Below, piece by piece: positions 51,505 to 62,548 of a stretch of DNA of 64,000 nucleotides. The stretch covers positions 7,603,501 to 7,667,500 of the forward strand of contig NC_060963.1 of NCBI RefSeq assembly GCF_910589235.1, given 5' to 3'. How positions within the stretch are numbered: the stretch's first letter is position 1; each line of letters opens with the position of its first letter. The notes under the pieces were generated by a model. It ran no database searches, was not told where the DNA came from, and saw nothing but the letters and a program-made list of their open reading frames with translations. The DNA is from Vespa crabro (taxonomy: Eukaryota; Arthropoda; Insecta; Hymenoptera; Vespidae). The translations under genes and the position numbers were made by a program.

Positions 51505-53048
51505 ATCACTCTTCCTTTCTTTTGCCGCTGATCGAGTCATTTAAAGAGTCAATTAACACGACGAACCAACTCTAATACACTGTCTTCAATTGAAAGCACT
51601 TCATCGATAGTTAAAAAGATAAAGATAATACAAAAGATTCGATTGGAAAACATTTCTTAATTTTTTTTCTTATTTCTTCTTCTTCTCAAAACTATCAGGA
51701 ATAAAAAGACAAGTTCAAAAAAAAGTCAAAAAAAGTAAGACAATTTTATGGCCTACGTCATCGAAGGTATCTATGCGAATAAAACATTTTTAGCCGACAG
51801 GAAGCTACCCGATCGACGTTCTTCGGAATTCTCCTTCGAACTCGCGCCAATATTGACATATCGACTTAACCACTAAGACCCTCGTCGAAGAAGCCGTTAT
51901 CTTTCCTTTTATCCTTTTTGCAAATATCTATATAGAAAAGTTTAGAATCGATAAGTAGTCCAAATCGAAGTGTACTAATTATTTCGATTTTCCAACTTTT
52001 TTTTTATATCTTCTTCTTTTTTTTCTTTTTTTCTTTTATTATATCTCGATGACGTCAACGTCAACAGACTGATCTATGCACATTTAAGTTACGTTTAAGT
52101 CGTGACGTCGTCGATAAGCCTCGATAAGTTAAGGGATCATTTGAAAATCAAATTTTTTTTTATAGCTGCCGCGAAAATTTTCTATACGTAGAGTCAGACA
52201 GGTATGGCGGTAAAAGGAACAACTAGAAACGAAACAAATCGAATGTTCTTTAACGTATCTCTTAGCTGTCTCTAAAGTGGTAGCAACGTTTTTGTAAGAA
52301 ACTTTATAACCCGTAATCGTTTGGACGTTTCTCTAGCCAGAATAGCCATTACACGACGTTAAGAATTCAGGTTTCGCGTGCTTCTGCAATGTCGAGAGAA
52401 ATATCATATTCCTTTTGTTTTTCCCGAAATAATCGTGACTTGTAAAAATGACTTGTAAAAAATGACTTGTTATCTTGACATCGATTGTAATAATATTATA
52501 AAAAAAAGAATTTAGATAATCCATTAGAAGAAAGAATAACATAAAATATTACATTTCCGTATACGACAAAACGCGATTATACAATGATTATCGTTTTTCA
52601 CAAACTCATTTACACGTTAACATTAACAATAGATAGGAAGGTACGTAATTCAGATGAATGCATTGATAGATCGTACGATTTGCCAATGTTTAACGCGCGG
52701 AAAGAAAGTGAACGGAGAAAATTGTATAAGTAGCTACGTAAAGTTACGCAATCTAACGTTGCCACGTTTATTTTAAGAAAATTAATCAGGATTTCTCTCT
52801 CTTTTCCTCTCTCTCTTCCTCTCTTTCTCTCTCCCTCTTTCTTTTACTCGCTCTATTTTTTTCATAATGTAGAGTCGGGAAAATCAAAATCGAAGATTCT
52901 TATAGGGTCAATGTCGAAAGTCATGTAAATTCGCGAGCTTTGACGTGGAAATAGGATTGCGTGAACAAACGTAGCGCAATTTCGCGAATATCGCGCGGTG
53001 TAGTGCGCGACGATGCTTGAGAATGTATCGTGCGCCTTCGCTTGGAAG
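51503..53048. other. Non-coding stretch with CRE-like site
   Basis: AT-rich. A perfect cAMP-response element TGACGTCA lies at 52050-52057, with a related TGACGTCG 50 bp on. An imperfect CT tract lies at 52795-52840. A 96-codon minus-strand frame at 52908-53198 has no splice support. Confidence 0.4.
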
Positions 53049-53076
53049 AACGCGTTCGTCTACAAACGAACGCGTT
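53049..53076. repeat. Perfect hairpin, 11-bp arms, 6-nt loop
   Basis: AACGCGTTCGT (53049-53059) and its exact reverse complement (53066-53076) flank the loop CTACAA. Each arm contains ACGCGTT, and ACGCGT is the MCB core. It has the same geometry as the hairpin at 23426-23453. Confidence 0.85.
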
Positions 53077-53339
53077 AACGAGCTCGAAATATTCGTCGTA
53101 ACGGGAGAAGGAATAATTTTGTACATGAATATAATGTATGATATAGTATACACGCATGGATAGTCACGAACTGTTAAGTAGAAAGAACATTGGGACATTA
53201 GTGTCCCTGCTAATTAACGAGAGCGAGTTTTTGACGAACGAGAGGCACAAGATATCGACACCCCATATCGACACCTTACGATTTCGTAGAATTTAACGAA
53301 GGGGAACGAAAAGAGGTGTGCGTGTTTAGCCGTATAGCC

Positions 53340-53789
53340 GTAGTTAGTTTATAGTTCGGCTTAGCTCGGTTTCTCTCGGCGCGGCGATCTATCGGTTTCG
53401 CTGTCCGTCCAGCCAATAGATCGATGCCGAGTGTTGGTTGCGTTTTATATGCGTATATGGTCCTTGTGGTGGTGGTAGCCAATCTGATCGTGTACACGCG
53501 TTACACGCGTGTACTCGAGACGAGGTCGGACTCGAGAGCCGTTACCGAGAGCGAAGTTGGACCCACAGCTCGAGAACCGCTCCAGAGAGAAAGAGAGAAC
53601 TACTCGCACCAACATTGCACCGCCGGAATGCAGTTATTATTCAACGTTTACGCGACACGCTCTCGCGAGCGCCGTGCTGCACCGTTCATTAATATGCGCC
53701 TAGCTATGGCGCACACGTATCTACCCACATATGGATTTATCTGCGTACGTCATCCTGTAAATTGCTCTCCCTTCGGACCAGTGCGATAA
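53340..53789 (+). CDS. Possible small membrane protein in a CpG-rich island
   Basis: A true ATG at 53424 opens 121 codons to TAA at 53787-53789. Residues 5-24 form a continuous hydrophobic segment (with LVVVVANLIVY), preceded by a short N-terminus and followed by Arg-rich sequence. That topology suits a type II membrane protein, or a signal anchor whose later exons would be spliced on. The rest is hydrophilic with no family I recognise. The island has CCAAT at 53413 and a 9-bp inverted repeat GTACACGCG at about 53492-53514. Two other plus-strand frames are also open here, so GC content alone may explain the length. No TATA box at the right distance. Confidence 0.3.
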
Positions 53790-54718
53790 TTGATTTATTC
53801 AAAATATTGAAAAATTTTAGAGAAATCGTAAAGAGAGAGAGAAAGAGAGAGGTGGGGAGAAAAAGATTGGTAGTCCATGTTTCCAAGAGTTTAGACGAGT
53901 TTTTAACGAAGCATGCAGGAAAGTTTACTCGATGAAAACGAAATTGCGATTTAAAGACGAACGAAATTAGCGCAGATAGAGAACGATCACGTCGTTATAT
54001 AATCCGACTAATTAGTATGTAATTAGCGCGACTCGATGTTCTGGCTGCTTTCATTGGATTTATCTTTTGTAGTAAGCATAGACGAAACGAGAGAGAAAAC
54101 ATTCTTATGCTCTTTTCCATTGGCTGGCTTGCGAACTCAATTTTGTGCTCATATGTTATACGAAAAAGAAAGGATAAAAGATGTCATGATTTTATAATAC
54201 GATTTATTTAAAAGATATATATAGATTTTTTTTATTTATCAGAAACATTTAAAATGCATGTATACCGAATAAAACCTAAAAGCACGTATTCTCTCTGAAT
54301 AGAATAGCTACGTGTTCCGGAAAAACGTATCTTTCGCCGATACGCCAAAAATGTAAAATCCTCATAACAATCTTTTATTCTTAACCATGTTAAAACATAC
54401 ATTTTTTATTTTTGCTTTATTCTGACTGAAAGCTGAACACTTTATAAAAGATAATACTTTGATTGTCCCGACGAGAGAAAATATCGATTTCACAGCAATA
54501 AGCGTGTTCTAATAATAGTAACGGAGATCATCGGAAAGGTCAAGCCGATCTGAAATATCGCTTTCCCATAAAAGCTTCTTAGATGATAGTTAAACTATCT
54601 GTTTTGATTAGTTTCCCGCGCCTATATAGAAAATTATCTTCAAATAGATTTTGAAGATATAACCACGTACCCGATGATAAAACAAATTGGAACGTAACGT
54701 GAAAGCTTAGAACAGCTT
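53790..54718. other. Non-coding stretch
   Basis: AT-rich with a short GA tract near 53830. Nothing recognised. Confidence 0.5.
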
Positions 54719-55012
54719 TCAACTTTGTAAGAACGTTGAATCGTACACGATGGTTGAAAAAGCAAAGAGCCAAAGTGCTTTGGGGAGTAGATACCACATC
54801 GTCAAGAAAGTGAGTTCAGACGCGTATATCGGTTTACAAGCCACTGATATCTTGGCCACTTCCTCGAAGGTCCGGTCAGGAAACATTCTCATAACCTTTG
54901 AAAATAAGATTTCAACGAATCGATCTCGGATATCGCATGACTTGCTACGTTCGCTGCATTCCTTGCGGTCTCTGATGTTTCTCTCATATAACACCAATGT
55001 TTACTTATGACT
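54719..55012. other. Coding-like island with antisense overlapping frames
   Basis: About 290 bp, GC-richer than its flanks. The plus strand is open from ATG 54750 for 86 codons, the minus strand from 54997 for 92, and the two share the wobble position. The plus frame meets a donor, CAAGAAA|GTGAGT (GT at 54810-54811), after 20 codons (MVEKAKSQSALGSRYHIVKK), so it could be a phase-0 first exon. The minus frame contains a hydrophobic stretch, LTFLTMWYLLPKALWLFAFS. No family recognised on either strand; only one can be real. Confidence 0.3.
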
Positions 55013-56217
55013 TGTCTAAAAGTTCCGACGTCGATCGAACACATAGCCCGAAATTTCCGATTATCGTCGAATAGATGTAAACATACGATCTGGCCTTCCG
55101 GAATTCAATCGAGTTTTCGTGGTGTTATTTTATAACAATAGAATATTAAAGGACGAAGTTCACCGATTTATTATTTTTTTATCATTTTTCAATCGGATCG
55201 TGAAACTTTTAAGAAAAATAAAAGAAACAGAAAAGAATTTTTCACCGACGAACCGAAATTTGATTTTAATTCGATAGAAAGAATCGTTAAAACAATTGGA
55301 CATCATTTTCCTGTTCGTATTCCCAGGACACGACCGATTTTGAAATCTCGATCGAGCTTTAAAGAATTTGTAGGGATTTGTGGAGACACGTAGGGGGAGA
55401 GATTGCTCGAGCATGACACGAAACGATACGAAATCGTTTTCTCAAGGGAAAATGTTGTTCACGACTGTACCGAAGTAGAGATACCCGAGGCCGTTGGATG
55501 CCAAAGCAACTGGGGGTATTCCCAGAGCGTGAACCGGAGCATTTTCTACACGCATGGACACGCACTCGGTTACCGATCGCTACATATAAGTGCAAAGATA
55601 GGTGTGTCTCCTGTTTCTCTCTCTCTCTCTCGCTCTCTCTTTCTCTCTCTCTCTCTCTTTCTGTCTATTTTCCGTTCGCTTGCCGTTCAGTCATGTGTGT
55701 GTGCGCGCGCGCCCTCTCCACGGGAAAAGTAGAACTGGAGAAAGAGACCGGTGCTAGCTGAAGTCGTTTACCTACCCTCCTAGGCACCATTCGTAGACCG
55801 GAAGAACATTGTGCAATCAATTAGCATACGCATATCTTATTCCACTGGTGCAACCCTAACTTCCATTCCAATCTCTGTGAAATCGATGCCAAGTCGATAT
55901 CAATTCTCTTGATACTTATTAAACAAGCGATCATTACTGATCATTCGATAGTTCAAACGACGTATCAGCCCTTTAATTTATGGGAAGAGATTTTATTCGT
56001 TCTCCGTAATAATCGTTATACATTTTAAAAATGAACGAAATAAATTTTTGGATTCGGTTTAATAGTAATTTTCTTTTTGAATTAGCAATGAGAGAGCGTA
56101 TGATACGTTGAAAACTTTTGCATGTTTCTTGAGGAATTTAGATTGGTTGAAAAAGAGATACGTTAAAATGACGAAAAAAATATTAAGCTCGTCTAATGTC
56201 GATACCATTACGTATTT
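55013..56217. other. Non-coding stretch with possible promoter island
   Basis: GC-richer at 55460-55810. It contains a CT array at 55617-55660, a TTCAGTCA initiator-like word at 55686 and a (GC)n-type GTGTGCGCGCGCGCC run at 55700. No TATA box lies at the correct distance from the initiator word. Confidence 0.35.
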
Positions 56218-56262
56218 TTGTTAATACCGTATAAGACGAAACCGTTTGAATATAGTAATGAT

Positions 56263-56895
56263 ATGTCAGAAAGTAGGTACTCCCACGATACCGTCGTAAA
56301 TGTAACATTTTATATAACGTTCTTAGACATACTACGAGTATGGACATTTCCTGAACGAAGAGTATTGATATTTATGCAAATTATCGTGATACATATTACG
56401 GACAATACACACGAGACGCGATCATTGGAACGCAGAGAAAGTATAGACCGATCTTGTAATGGTGAATTTAAAAGTCGACATTTTATAAGAACAATCGAGT
56501 CGCCGATTGTATTGCTTCTTCGAAGAATAAAAATGCGAAAGCAAGTGCTCGAGTTAAAGGATAGAGTTATTCGAGAAATCTTTTTGAGATTTCAAGATAC
56601 CCTAACGTTTTGTCTAATAAATATATCTAAGGTGTTATTTTTTTTTGTTTCTTCTTTTTTTTTTCTTCGTATCATAGATAAGCGACACGTGAAATCGATA
56701 GACGATAAATTTTCCGACAAAGCGAGAACGAAAAAAGGCCCGTTACGATTATGGGAGGATATTGGTGATTATGTAGCCGAAAGAACACGGAAATTACCTA
56801 CACTTGTTTTCTATACCAGTCGGTCAGTCGATCGGTTTACGCGGTCCAACGATTCAAACAGACCGCTAAAGATAAATGATCTTTCTCAGACTTAA
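56263..56895 (+). CDS. Orphan 210-codon open frame, coding status doubtful
   Basis: This is the longest uninterrupted ATG-to-stop frame in the window, starting MSESRYSHDTVVNVTFY. It includes a basic central part (RRIKMRKQVLELKDRVIREI), a Phe/Ser-rich stretch encoded by a poly-T/C tract, and a charged C-terminal third. There is no signal peptide, no conserved motif that I recognise and no promoter. At about 7 percent stop codons per codon in DNA of this composition, a frame of this length is rare by chance. Against coding are the poly-T interruption and its isolation. The minus strand has stops in all frames here, so it is not a shadow of an antisense exon. Confidence 0.25.
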   Translation: MSESRYSHDTVVNVTFYITFLDILRVWTFPERRVLIFMQIIVIHITDNTHETRSLERRESIDRSCNGEFKSRHFIRTIESPIVLLLRRIKMRKQVLELKDRVIREIFLRFQDTLTFCLINISKVLFFFVSSFFFLRIIDKRHVKSIDDKFSDKARTKKGPLRLWEDIGDYVAERTRKLPTLVFYTSRSVDRFTRSNDSNRPLKINDLSQT

Positions 56896-57345
56896 ATGTC
56901 ACAGTACATATACCTTACCAAGCTTGAGATAATGCGATCGTTTAGACTATCTATTTTGAATTTTTTATCAAACGAGTGTAATAAGATATAGTTCGTAATA
57001 AAAGAAAATTTGTCGACCAATCGGAATTCATAACATTCCGAACGTACATACAAAGTAAATGAAAGATCTAAAGAATCTATCGTTATTCAATCGAATGTTA
57101 ACTATTCGTTAGGAAATATCGTTGATAAAATAATATACTATCGTATAATCGTAAGAGTAATTAATGTAGAAATATATCTTATAACATGAAAGATTTACTC
57201 GAATAATAATATTAGATGGATATTGCATCTAACAAACGTGAATATACGATATGGTAGTCCACTTATCATGGATTAAGATTAAGCTGTTAAAACTTCGTAA
57301 AAGAGTTTCACTTTTTGAAGAATTTCATAGCAATGATATTATATA

Positions 57346-57386
<41 letters not shown>

Positions 57387-57611
57387 CATATATATAATAA
57401 AAGATAGATACTGCCGAAGAATAAAATAAATGTTGATTAAATTACTTTTCTATTACTTTTCTCCTTGTATTAACGTAAAGGAGTTCGGTGAAATATCGAC
57501 GTGCGTGAAATCAAGAGGAATAGTGTAGCAACGTTGATGTATACGCAGTATATACTGTACAGTACGACGATACGAGAATATGTTCGGGCAATAGTAAGAG
57601 AGTAAGGAGTA
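56896..57611. other. Non-coding stretch with (TA)n
   Basis: AT-rich, with a TA array at about 57335-57396. From 57470 the composition becomes GC-richer, leading into the candidate leader. Confidence 0.5.
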
Positions 57612-57664
57612 AGCGAGCGAGCGAGCGAGCGAGAGAGAGAGTCAGCGAGCTGCAGAACACGGAA
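57612..57664 (+). promoter_or_regulatory. GAGA-rich leader or promoter with (GCGA)5
   Basis: GCGAGCGAGCGAGCGAGCGA then (GA)n and a GTCAGC word immediately precede the candidate start codon at 57665. GAGA repeats of this type are common just downstream of promoters of developmentally regulated insect genes. No TATA box. Confidence 0.35.
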
Positions 57665-57726
57665 ATGATGGGCAGTTCTGTACTGGACAGCGGTAGCCCA
57701 CACTATCCCACTGCTCCACCTATTGC
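57665..57726 (+). CDS. Candidate first coding exon of an unidentified gene
   Basis: Two adjacent ATGs (57665, 57668) follow the GAGA-rich leader. The frame reads MMGSSVLDSGSPHYPT, then APPI. It runs into GTAAGATA (GT at 57727-57728) after 20 codons plus two bases. The Ser/Pro/Tyr/His composition resembles the disordered N-termini of insect transcription factors, which often begin with a short exon like this, but I cannot name the family. The donor is good on the intron side; its last exon bases are GC rather than AG. If it is not spliced, the frame closes at TAA (57728-57730) and would be a 21-codon ORF only. The next exon was not found within the window. Confidence 0.38.
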
Positions 57727-57730
57727 GTAA

Positions 57731-58949
57731 GATACTTTCGAGCCTAGTTGCAGTTTCGAAGCGAAGTGTAGCACGAACAAGAGAGAACGAGATGGTGCTA
57801 CGGTTCGTTCGTCCTTTTTCTTCATCACTTCTTCTATTTCTTCCTTCGATCTATTTTTTTCTTCTTCTAAGGTCGCTTAATTTAATTTTCTTCCTTTTTA
57901 TCTTATCGTTTTTAAGCTCTTACCGACTACTTCTCATTTCGTTGGAATTTGCCTCGATAAATTTTTTTTTTTCTATTTGAAGAGCAATAATTCATTCTTT
58001 TCCTTTCTTTTTCTTTTTTTCTCTTTTCTTTTTCTCTTTCTTTTTTTTAGTTTCTTTTATTTTTTCTTTTATTTCCATTTTTTTTTTTACTCAATTATTA
58101 CGAGCCTTTCGAGTATATAGAAGTTCATTCGTATTCATGAGCTCGCTAAATTATCAGTCAGCGAATTTTCCAAGTAAATATATCTCTTTATACGTTTAGC
58201 CATTTACCCGCTACCATTCGCCCGCTTTACTCTATTTCGTTCTCTTTTCTTCGTTCACTTTCTTTTCTTTTTTTATTATCTCAGTTTTTACGAGAGAAAT
58301 AATAGAATTCTTTTTTAACAAAAGATATTCAATTTGACACAAGAGAAATAGATGATTTGCAACATATGTAGCAATAATGCAATAGGATTAAACCAAGAAA
58401 ATAGAGATGAGAGAAGGTAAAGTTGGAGCTTCCGGTGCATTTTGAGTCAATTAAACTTGCTCCATTATTATTGTAGGCTCATGATATATATATATATATA
58501 TATATAAATGCTAGCGAAATAGTATAGTCGGGCAGGATCTTTGAATGCATATAATATATATATTGTAACTATTAAATAAAATATCATTTGATTATCGAGA
58601 TAGTGATCTTTATATTGGATGAATTAAAATCTTACAGAATATTTACTATTGTTAAACAGTGTACATAACCTCTATCGCGAATATTTATATATTATTTATA
58701 TGATTGTTTAAATGATACGAAGTAAATTCTTATACATGATAATATATAGTCACTTTGATAATAATTGTTGGAATTATATATCTATGTTTATATCTAAATT
58801 CATCTAAGCTTGAAAAAGGAGATAATAAAAATCGGAACAGATATAATATTAAAGTTTCTACTCTTTTTAATGGGAGATGACAATTCTCCAATGATTTGCA
58901 TTCGGATGGATGCACACGCCTCCTACTCACCTCCTACTACTGTGAGAAA

Positions 58950-58991
<42 letters not shown>

Positions 58992-61420
58992 TAAACCAGT
59001 GACTAGTCGACAGCTTAGAAACCAACTAACCGGGCAACCTACTGACTGACTCTCTTATTTCACGCTCGAGTTTAGAGACGTAAACTAGATGCGTTTTGCA
59101 TTGTCGCCTCTCTTCTTCCTTTTTATTTCTCATCATACTGTTTTCTCAATCGATCAATCGATCGATCAATCTCGATTTTGAAATCGTACCTCGTTATAAT
59201 ACCAATCGTTATAATACCGTTCTTATTTTACGATATATGCTTAAGATCAAGAGAAAACGTCAAAGTCGAATCGATGAATAATCACGAACACGAAGGAGGA
59301 GCACGTAGTCACGAAGCGTGACGTTCGTTTTCGTAGTGGCGTCGACGATAACCGAGTTTTCCCATGGATACCCCCACTATTCGTTCTTCCTCGCCATTTA
59401 CACCTAGTTCTTTTCAAGAATACAATTTCTCTATTTTCACATTTTTTTCGTTCCATAAATATTCGCAGTAAAATCGGCTAATATTTCTGATGAAATCAAT
59501 CTAATTATTGTGTAACATAGATATGTATATAGAGATATTTTTCTCTTTTCTTTCTTCTTTTTTTCTTTTTTCTGTTTTTTTTTTGTAATATTATAATCCA
59601 CAATACTAGCAATTATATCAATACAATTTTTTTTTTATATTTTTCTTTTCCGATGACTTTTTAATTTTATAAAACAAAAATTATATTTAACATTTGTCCA
59701 GACCCTTAGTCTTTTTAGATAATGTTTTAAATAAATTGGTCTACTTTCCTCGACTTATTTACGACCTTCGTCCTTGATATCTCGCAATCATCTCAAACTC
59801 AATGACAATACGACGATAAAATAGAATAATAGGTTCAAGTTAGAAATAAGAGAATTTTGTACGAGTCTGTTTGCGCCTTTGGCACTGCTTCGAACTAACA
59901 ACTTGGTTTCTCTACGGCGTACCTATCTGCTACGTATGCATGTACGTATGCATGTATGTACTAAGAGAGAAAGAGCAAGTAAGAGAACGCGTGCACGCTT
60001 GCGCACCTCGATTCGTTTAACCGCGCGTCGTTGCGTAACCATTTGCCTTTTCTTCCGTTCGCACGGAACGAAATACACGCAAACAGAATGCGCTATATAA
60101 AAGTGCCAATTTTCTTTTGATTTTTATTAGTTTAACCTTTATTAAGTTATTTGACCTTTCGCAATATTTTGCAAGAAAAATTTTCCATTCCAAATTTCAT
60201 TAAATGAAAAAGTAATAATGTTCATCGTTTTTTATTATTCATTTTATTTCTTATTATATTCATTATATCATAAATTAATGTTACGAAAGACTTCGATACG
60301 ATCGAAGTCAGGGCTGAATGGGTTAAGATTCGTCACTGGTACTCCATGGAGAAAGGGATACGCTCCGATTGGTACACTCTTGATGCATAAGAACTTTATT
60401 GTCAATGTTGCTATCCTATCGCTGTTTTGTCCCTGAAGCAGGTACATACACCACCATGCAATGTCGACTTGTTCGAACTTTAATAGATCCTTTCGAATAG
60501 TTCCTTTGCGTTAAACGATTTACTTTTTTTTGTTTCTTTTTTTGTTCTTTTTTTATTTTTTTTTTTTTTTTTTTGTAAAACGATTAATTTTGATGCAATA
60601 AATCGAACGATATCGACTATTCTCCAACACTTTTTTAGGATACCTTTAAATTTTTCCAATCATTTATTGAAGAATTTCAATACAACAAATAAAGAAAGTA
60701 ATCCATCCAAGTTCGCACCTCTCGTTCACTTTCAACCTGTTAATTTCACGTTTTAATAAGAGAAGAAAAATGAATTGGTACGTTCGCTAGGGAAAAAAAG
60801 TTAACGATCTACGAAACGTCAATGATCGTTAACGTTAAATGACACTATAGAACTCGACACCTTTATTACAATTCGGTTCACGGATCTAACAACCATGTAA
60901 GTGGTCTAGAAAGTTGCCTTATCAGATGCGGATGCGTAAATACCGATGGCCCGAAGCATATTGATCGAAGATCAATTAATTTGCGAAAAACGTTTTCTTA
61001 TTCGGAAATACTGAAGAATACTACTTTCATTTTTCTTTCATCATACATTTATCGAAAAGTAATCTTTTTTTCTTTTCTTTTTTATCGTTTTGTTTCACGA
61101 AAATGTAATATATAGAAAAGAAATTCGTGTACGATCGTATCGAACAAATTTATTCGAAGCTAGCAATTTACGCGGAACCTTACATCGGAAACATAATAAC
61201 TTAACACGCGCGTTGATTAATAAAAAATTATATAATGATAATAATAAATAATTCAAATAATTAAAGTATATCGCGTTTATTAATCAAAGAAATATTGTAA
61301 CTTCACTATGAAATATTTCGCCCAATTTCGATAAATTTAATCGCGTGAACAACTTGACAATGACAAGAACGATGACAACAACGAGGATCGATCGATCGCT
61401 TGATCGATGAAACACGACCA
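57731..61420. other. Non-coding stretch, pyrimidine-rich
   Basis: Long T/C tracts at 57820-58090 and 59535-59585. A TA array lies at 58482-58504, a GA array at 58950-58985, overlapping ATCGATCA words at 59146-59172 and a 19-base poly-T at 60556-60574. GC-richer patches at 59280-59400, 59880-60080 and 60290-60430 lack splice-supported exons. Confidence 0.45.
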
Positions 61421-61437
61421 GCGCGTGTAGATCACTT

Positions 61438-61467
61438 TCGCGCCGATCGAGCAGCGATGGCGGTGCA
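61438..61467 (+). other. Possible mini-exon (ATG plus donor)
   Basis: GAGCAGCGATGG gives ATG at 61456 in a good context. The frame reads MAVHE and meets AAGG|GTGAGT within 20 bases. This may be chance, because the same segment also lies just downstream of a minus-strand TATA-like word. Too short to judge. Confidence 0.15.
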
Positions 61468-61494
61468 CGAAGGGTGAGTGAGAACGCAAAAGAA

Positions 61495-61524
61495 TCGACT
61501 ACAGCAGCGGAGCCGCTTTATATA
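61495..61524 (-). promoter_or_regulatory. Possible minus-strand TATA promoter
   Basis: TATATAAA occupies 61524-61517 on the minus strand in a GC-rich context. A TCGATTC word lies 29 bp downstream at the place expected for an initiator, but it matches the arthropod consensus TCAKTY only in part. No ATG-initiated exon follows within 150 bp. Weak. Confidence 0.22.
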
Positions 61525-61774
61525 TTCTAAACCGGCCAGGGTTGCCGAGCAAGCAAGAAAAGATTCGTGCGGGCGACTTTCGCGATCAACAAACATTTTT
61601 CGTAGACTTCAAATAATATAATGGCTTTCACTTTGCAAAGCCGGAAAATCATGAGTGCGTGATATACATGGAATCGGATGAAAAGTAAACTAATTAGCAC
61701 GATATAATGAGCAAACATTCTTCTCTTTTCAACCTCTTAGCTATTTCTCTCCCTTCTCTCACTCTCTCTCTTTT

Positions 61775-61799
61775 TATCTATCTATCTATCTATCTATCT
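61775..61799. repeat. (CTAT)n microsatellite
   Basis: Six copies of a CTAT tetranucleotide between pyrimidine tracts. Confidence 0.9.
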
Positions 61800-61944
61800 T
61801 TCTCCCATTATTTGTTTCATTATTTATCCCGTTTTTTCCATCATCAACTATTTTACTTTCTCAAATTTCATCGAATTTGACAAGGAACTGTTCATTTTGT
61901 CGTAAAATTTTATAATTTAAAAGGCTCCATTGCAAAGTACAAAG

Positions 61945-62080
61945 TATTAGGGGGACCGGAAAGTAATGTCGCTTTCTTAAATTAAATTCAAACGAATAAA
62001 TTTTTAACAAGTTTTTATTTTTAATCACAATCAAATATCGACATGCACAGAAACGACATTACTTTCCGGTCCCCCTAATA
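61945..62080. mobile_element. Mariner-type MITE, 132 bp, with TA target duplications
   Basis: The element spans 61947-62078. Its ends are perfect 25-bp terminal inverted repeats (61947-61971 and 62054-62078) beginning TTAGGGGGACCGGAAAG. After one inserted base the similarity continues for TTTCT. TA dinucleotides flank both sides (61945-61946 and 62079-62080), the target duplication made by Tc1/mariner transposases. The 82-bp interior is AT-rich and has no coding capacity, so any movement would need a transposase supplied elsewhere. Identical ends suggest fairly recent insertion. Inverted-repeat structure, TA duplication and size together define the class; the family name is inferred. Confidence 0.92.
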
Positions 62081-62499
62081 GATTCCCTTTCTCTATGTCT
62101 TTTCTGTTTGTGAGATATCTCTATCGAATAAGAAGGACACGAAAAAGGGTAAGCAAGAGGGATATCGCTATCGTTTCGTTCGTTTCAAACCAAGCGACAT
62201 AACGCTCCTGTCGCTCGGTGACGGTTACTCGATAGTTAGAATTAGTAGGTTGAGGTAATAAGTAACGAACGAGCGACAGCGGTAGCAGGCAATCTATTTA
62301 GAAAAGAATTCAGGTCTCTTAAGGCCATTCAACGACCCGTAATTCCAACTCTTTAGAACGTTTCTCGTTGCTCTAAACGCAAAACTCCTTTTCGATGCAA
62401 GGTGCCTCGTTTCTACGTAACAAGCGGGCCATAATCAGGACTGCGCGTCGCCATTCTTGGATCCCTTTCTCTCTTCCTTTCTCTCTTTCTTTCTTTCTC

Positions 62500-62548
<49 letters not shown>

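Noticed and set aside
51303..51575. Plus-strand frames through the CT microsatellite at 51450
   Set aside because: Open length is provided by the repeat itself.
61438..61520. Divergent promoter pair near the MITE
   Set aside because: The minus TATA-like word has only a partial initiator and no downstream start codon, and the plus mini-exon has five codons. Together they do not make a credible bidirectional promoter.
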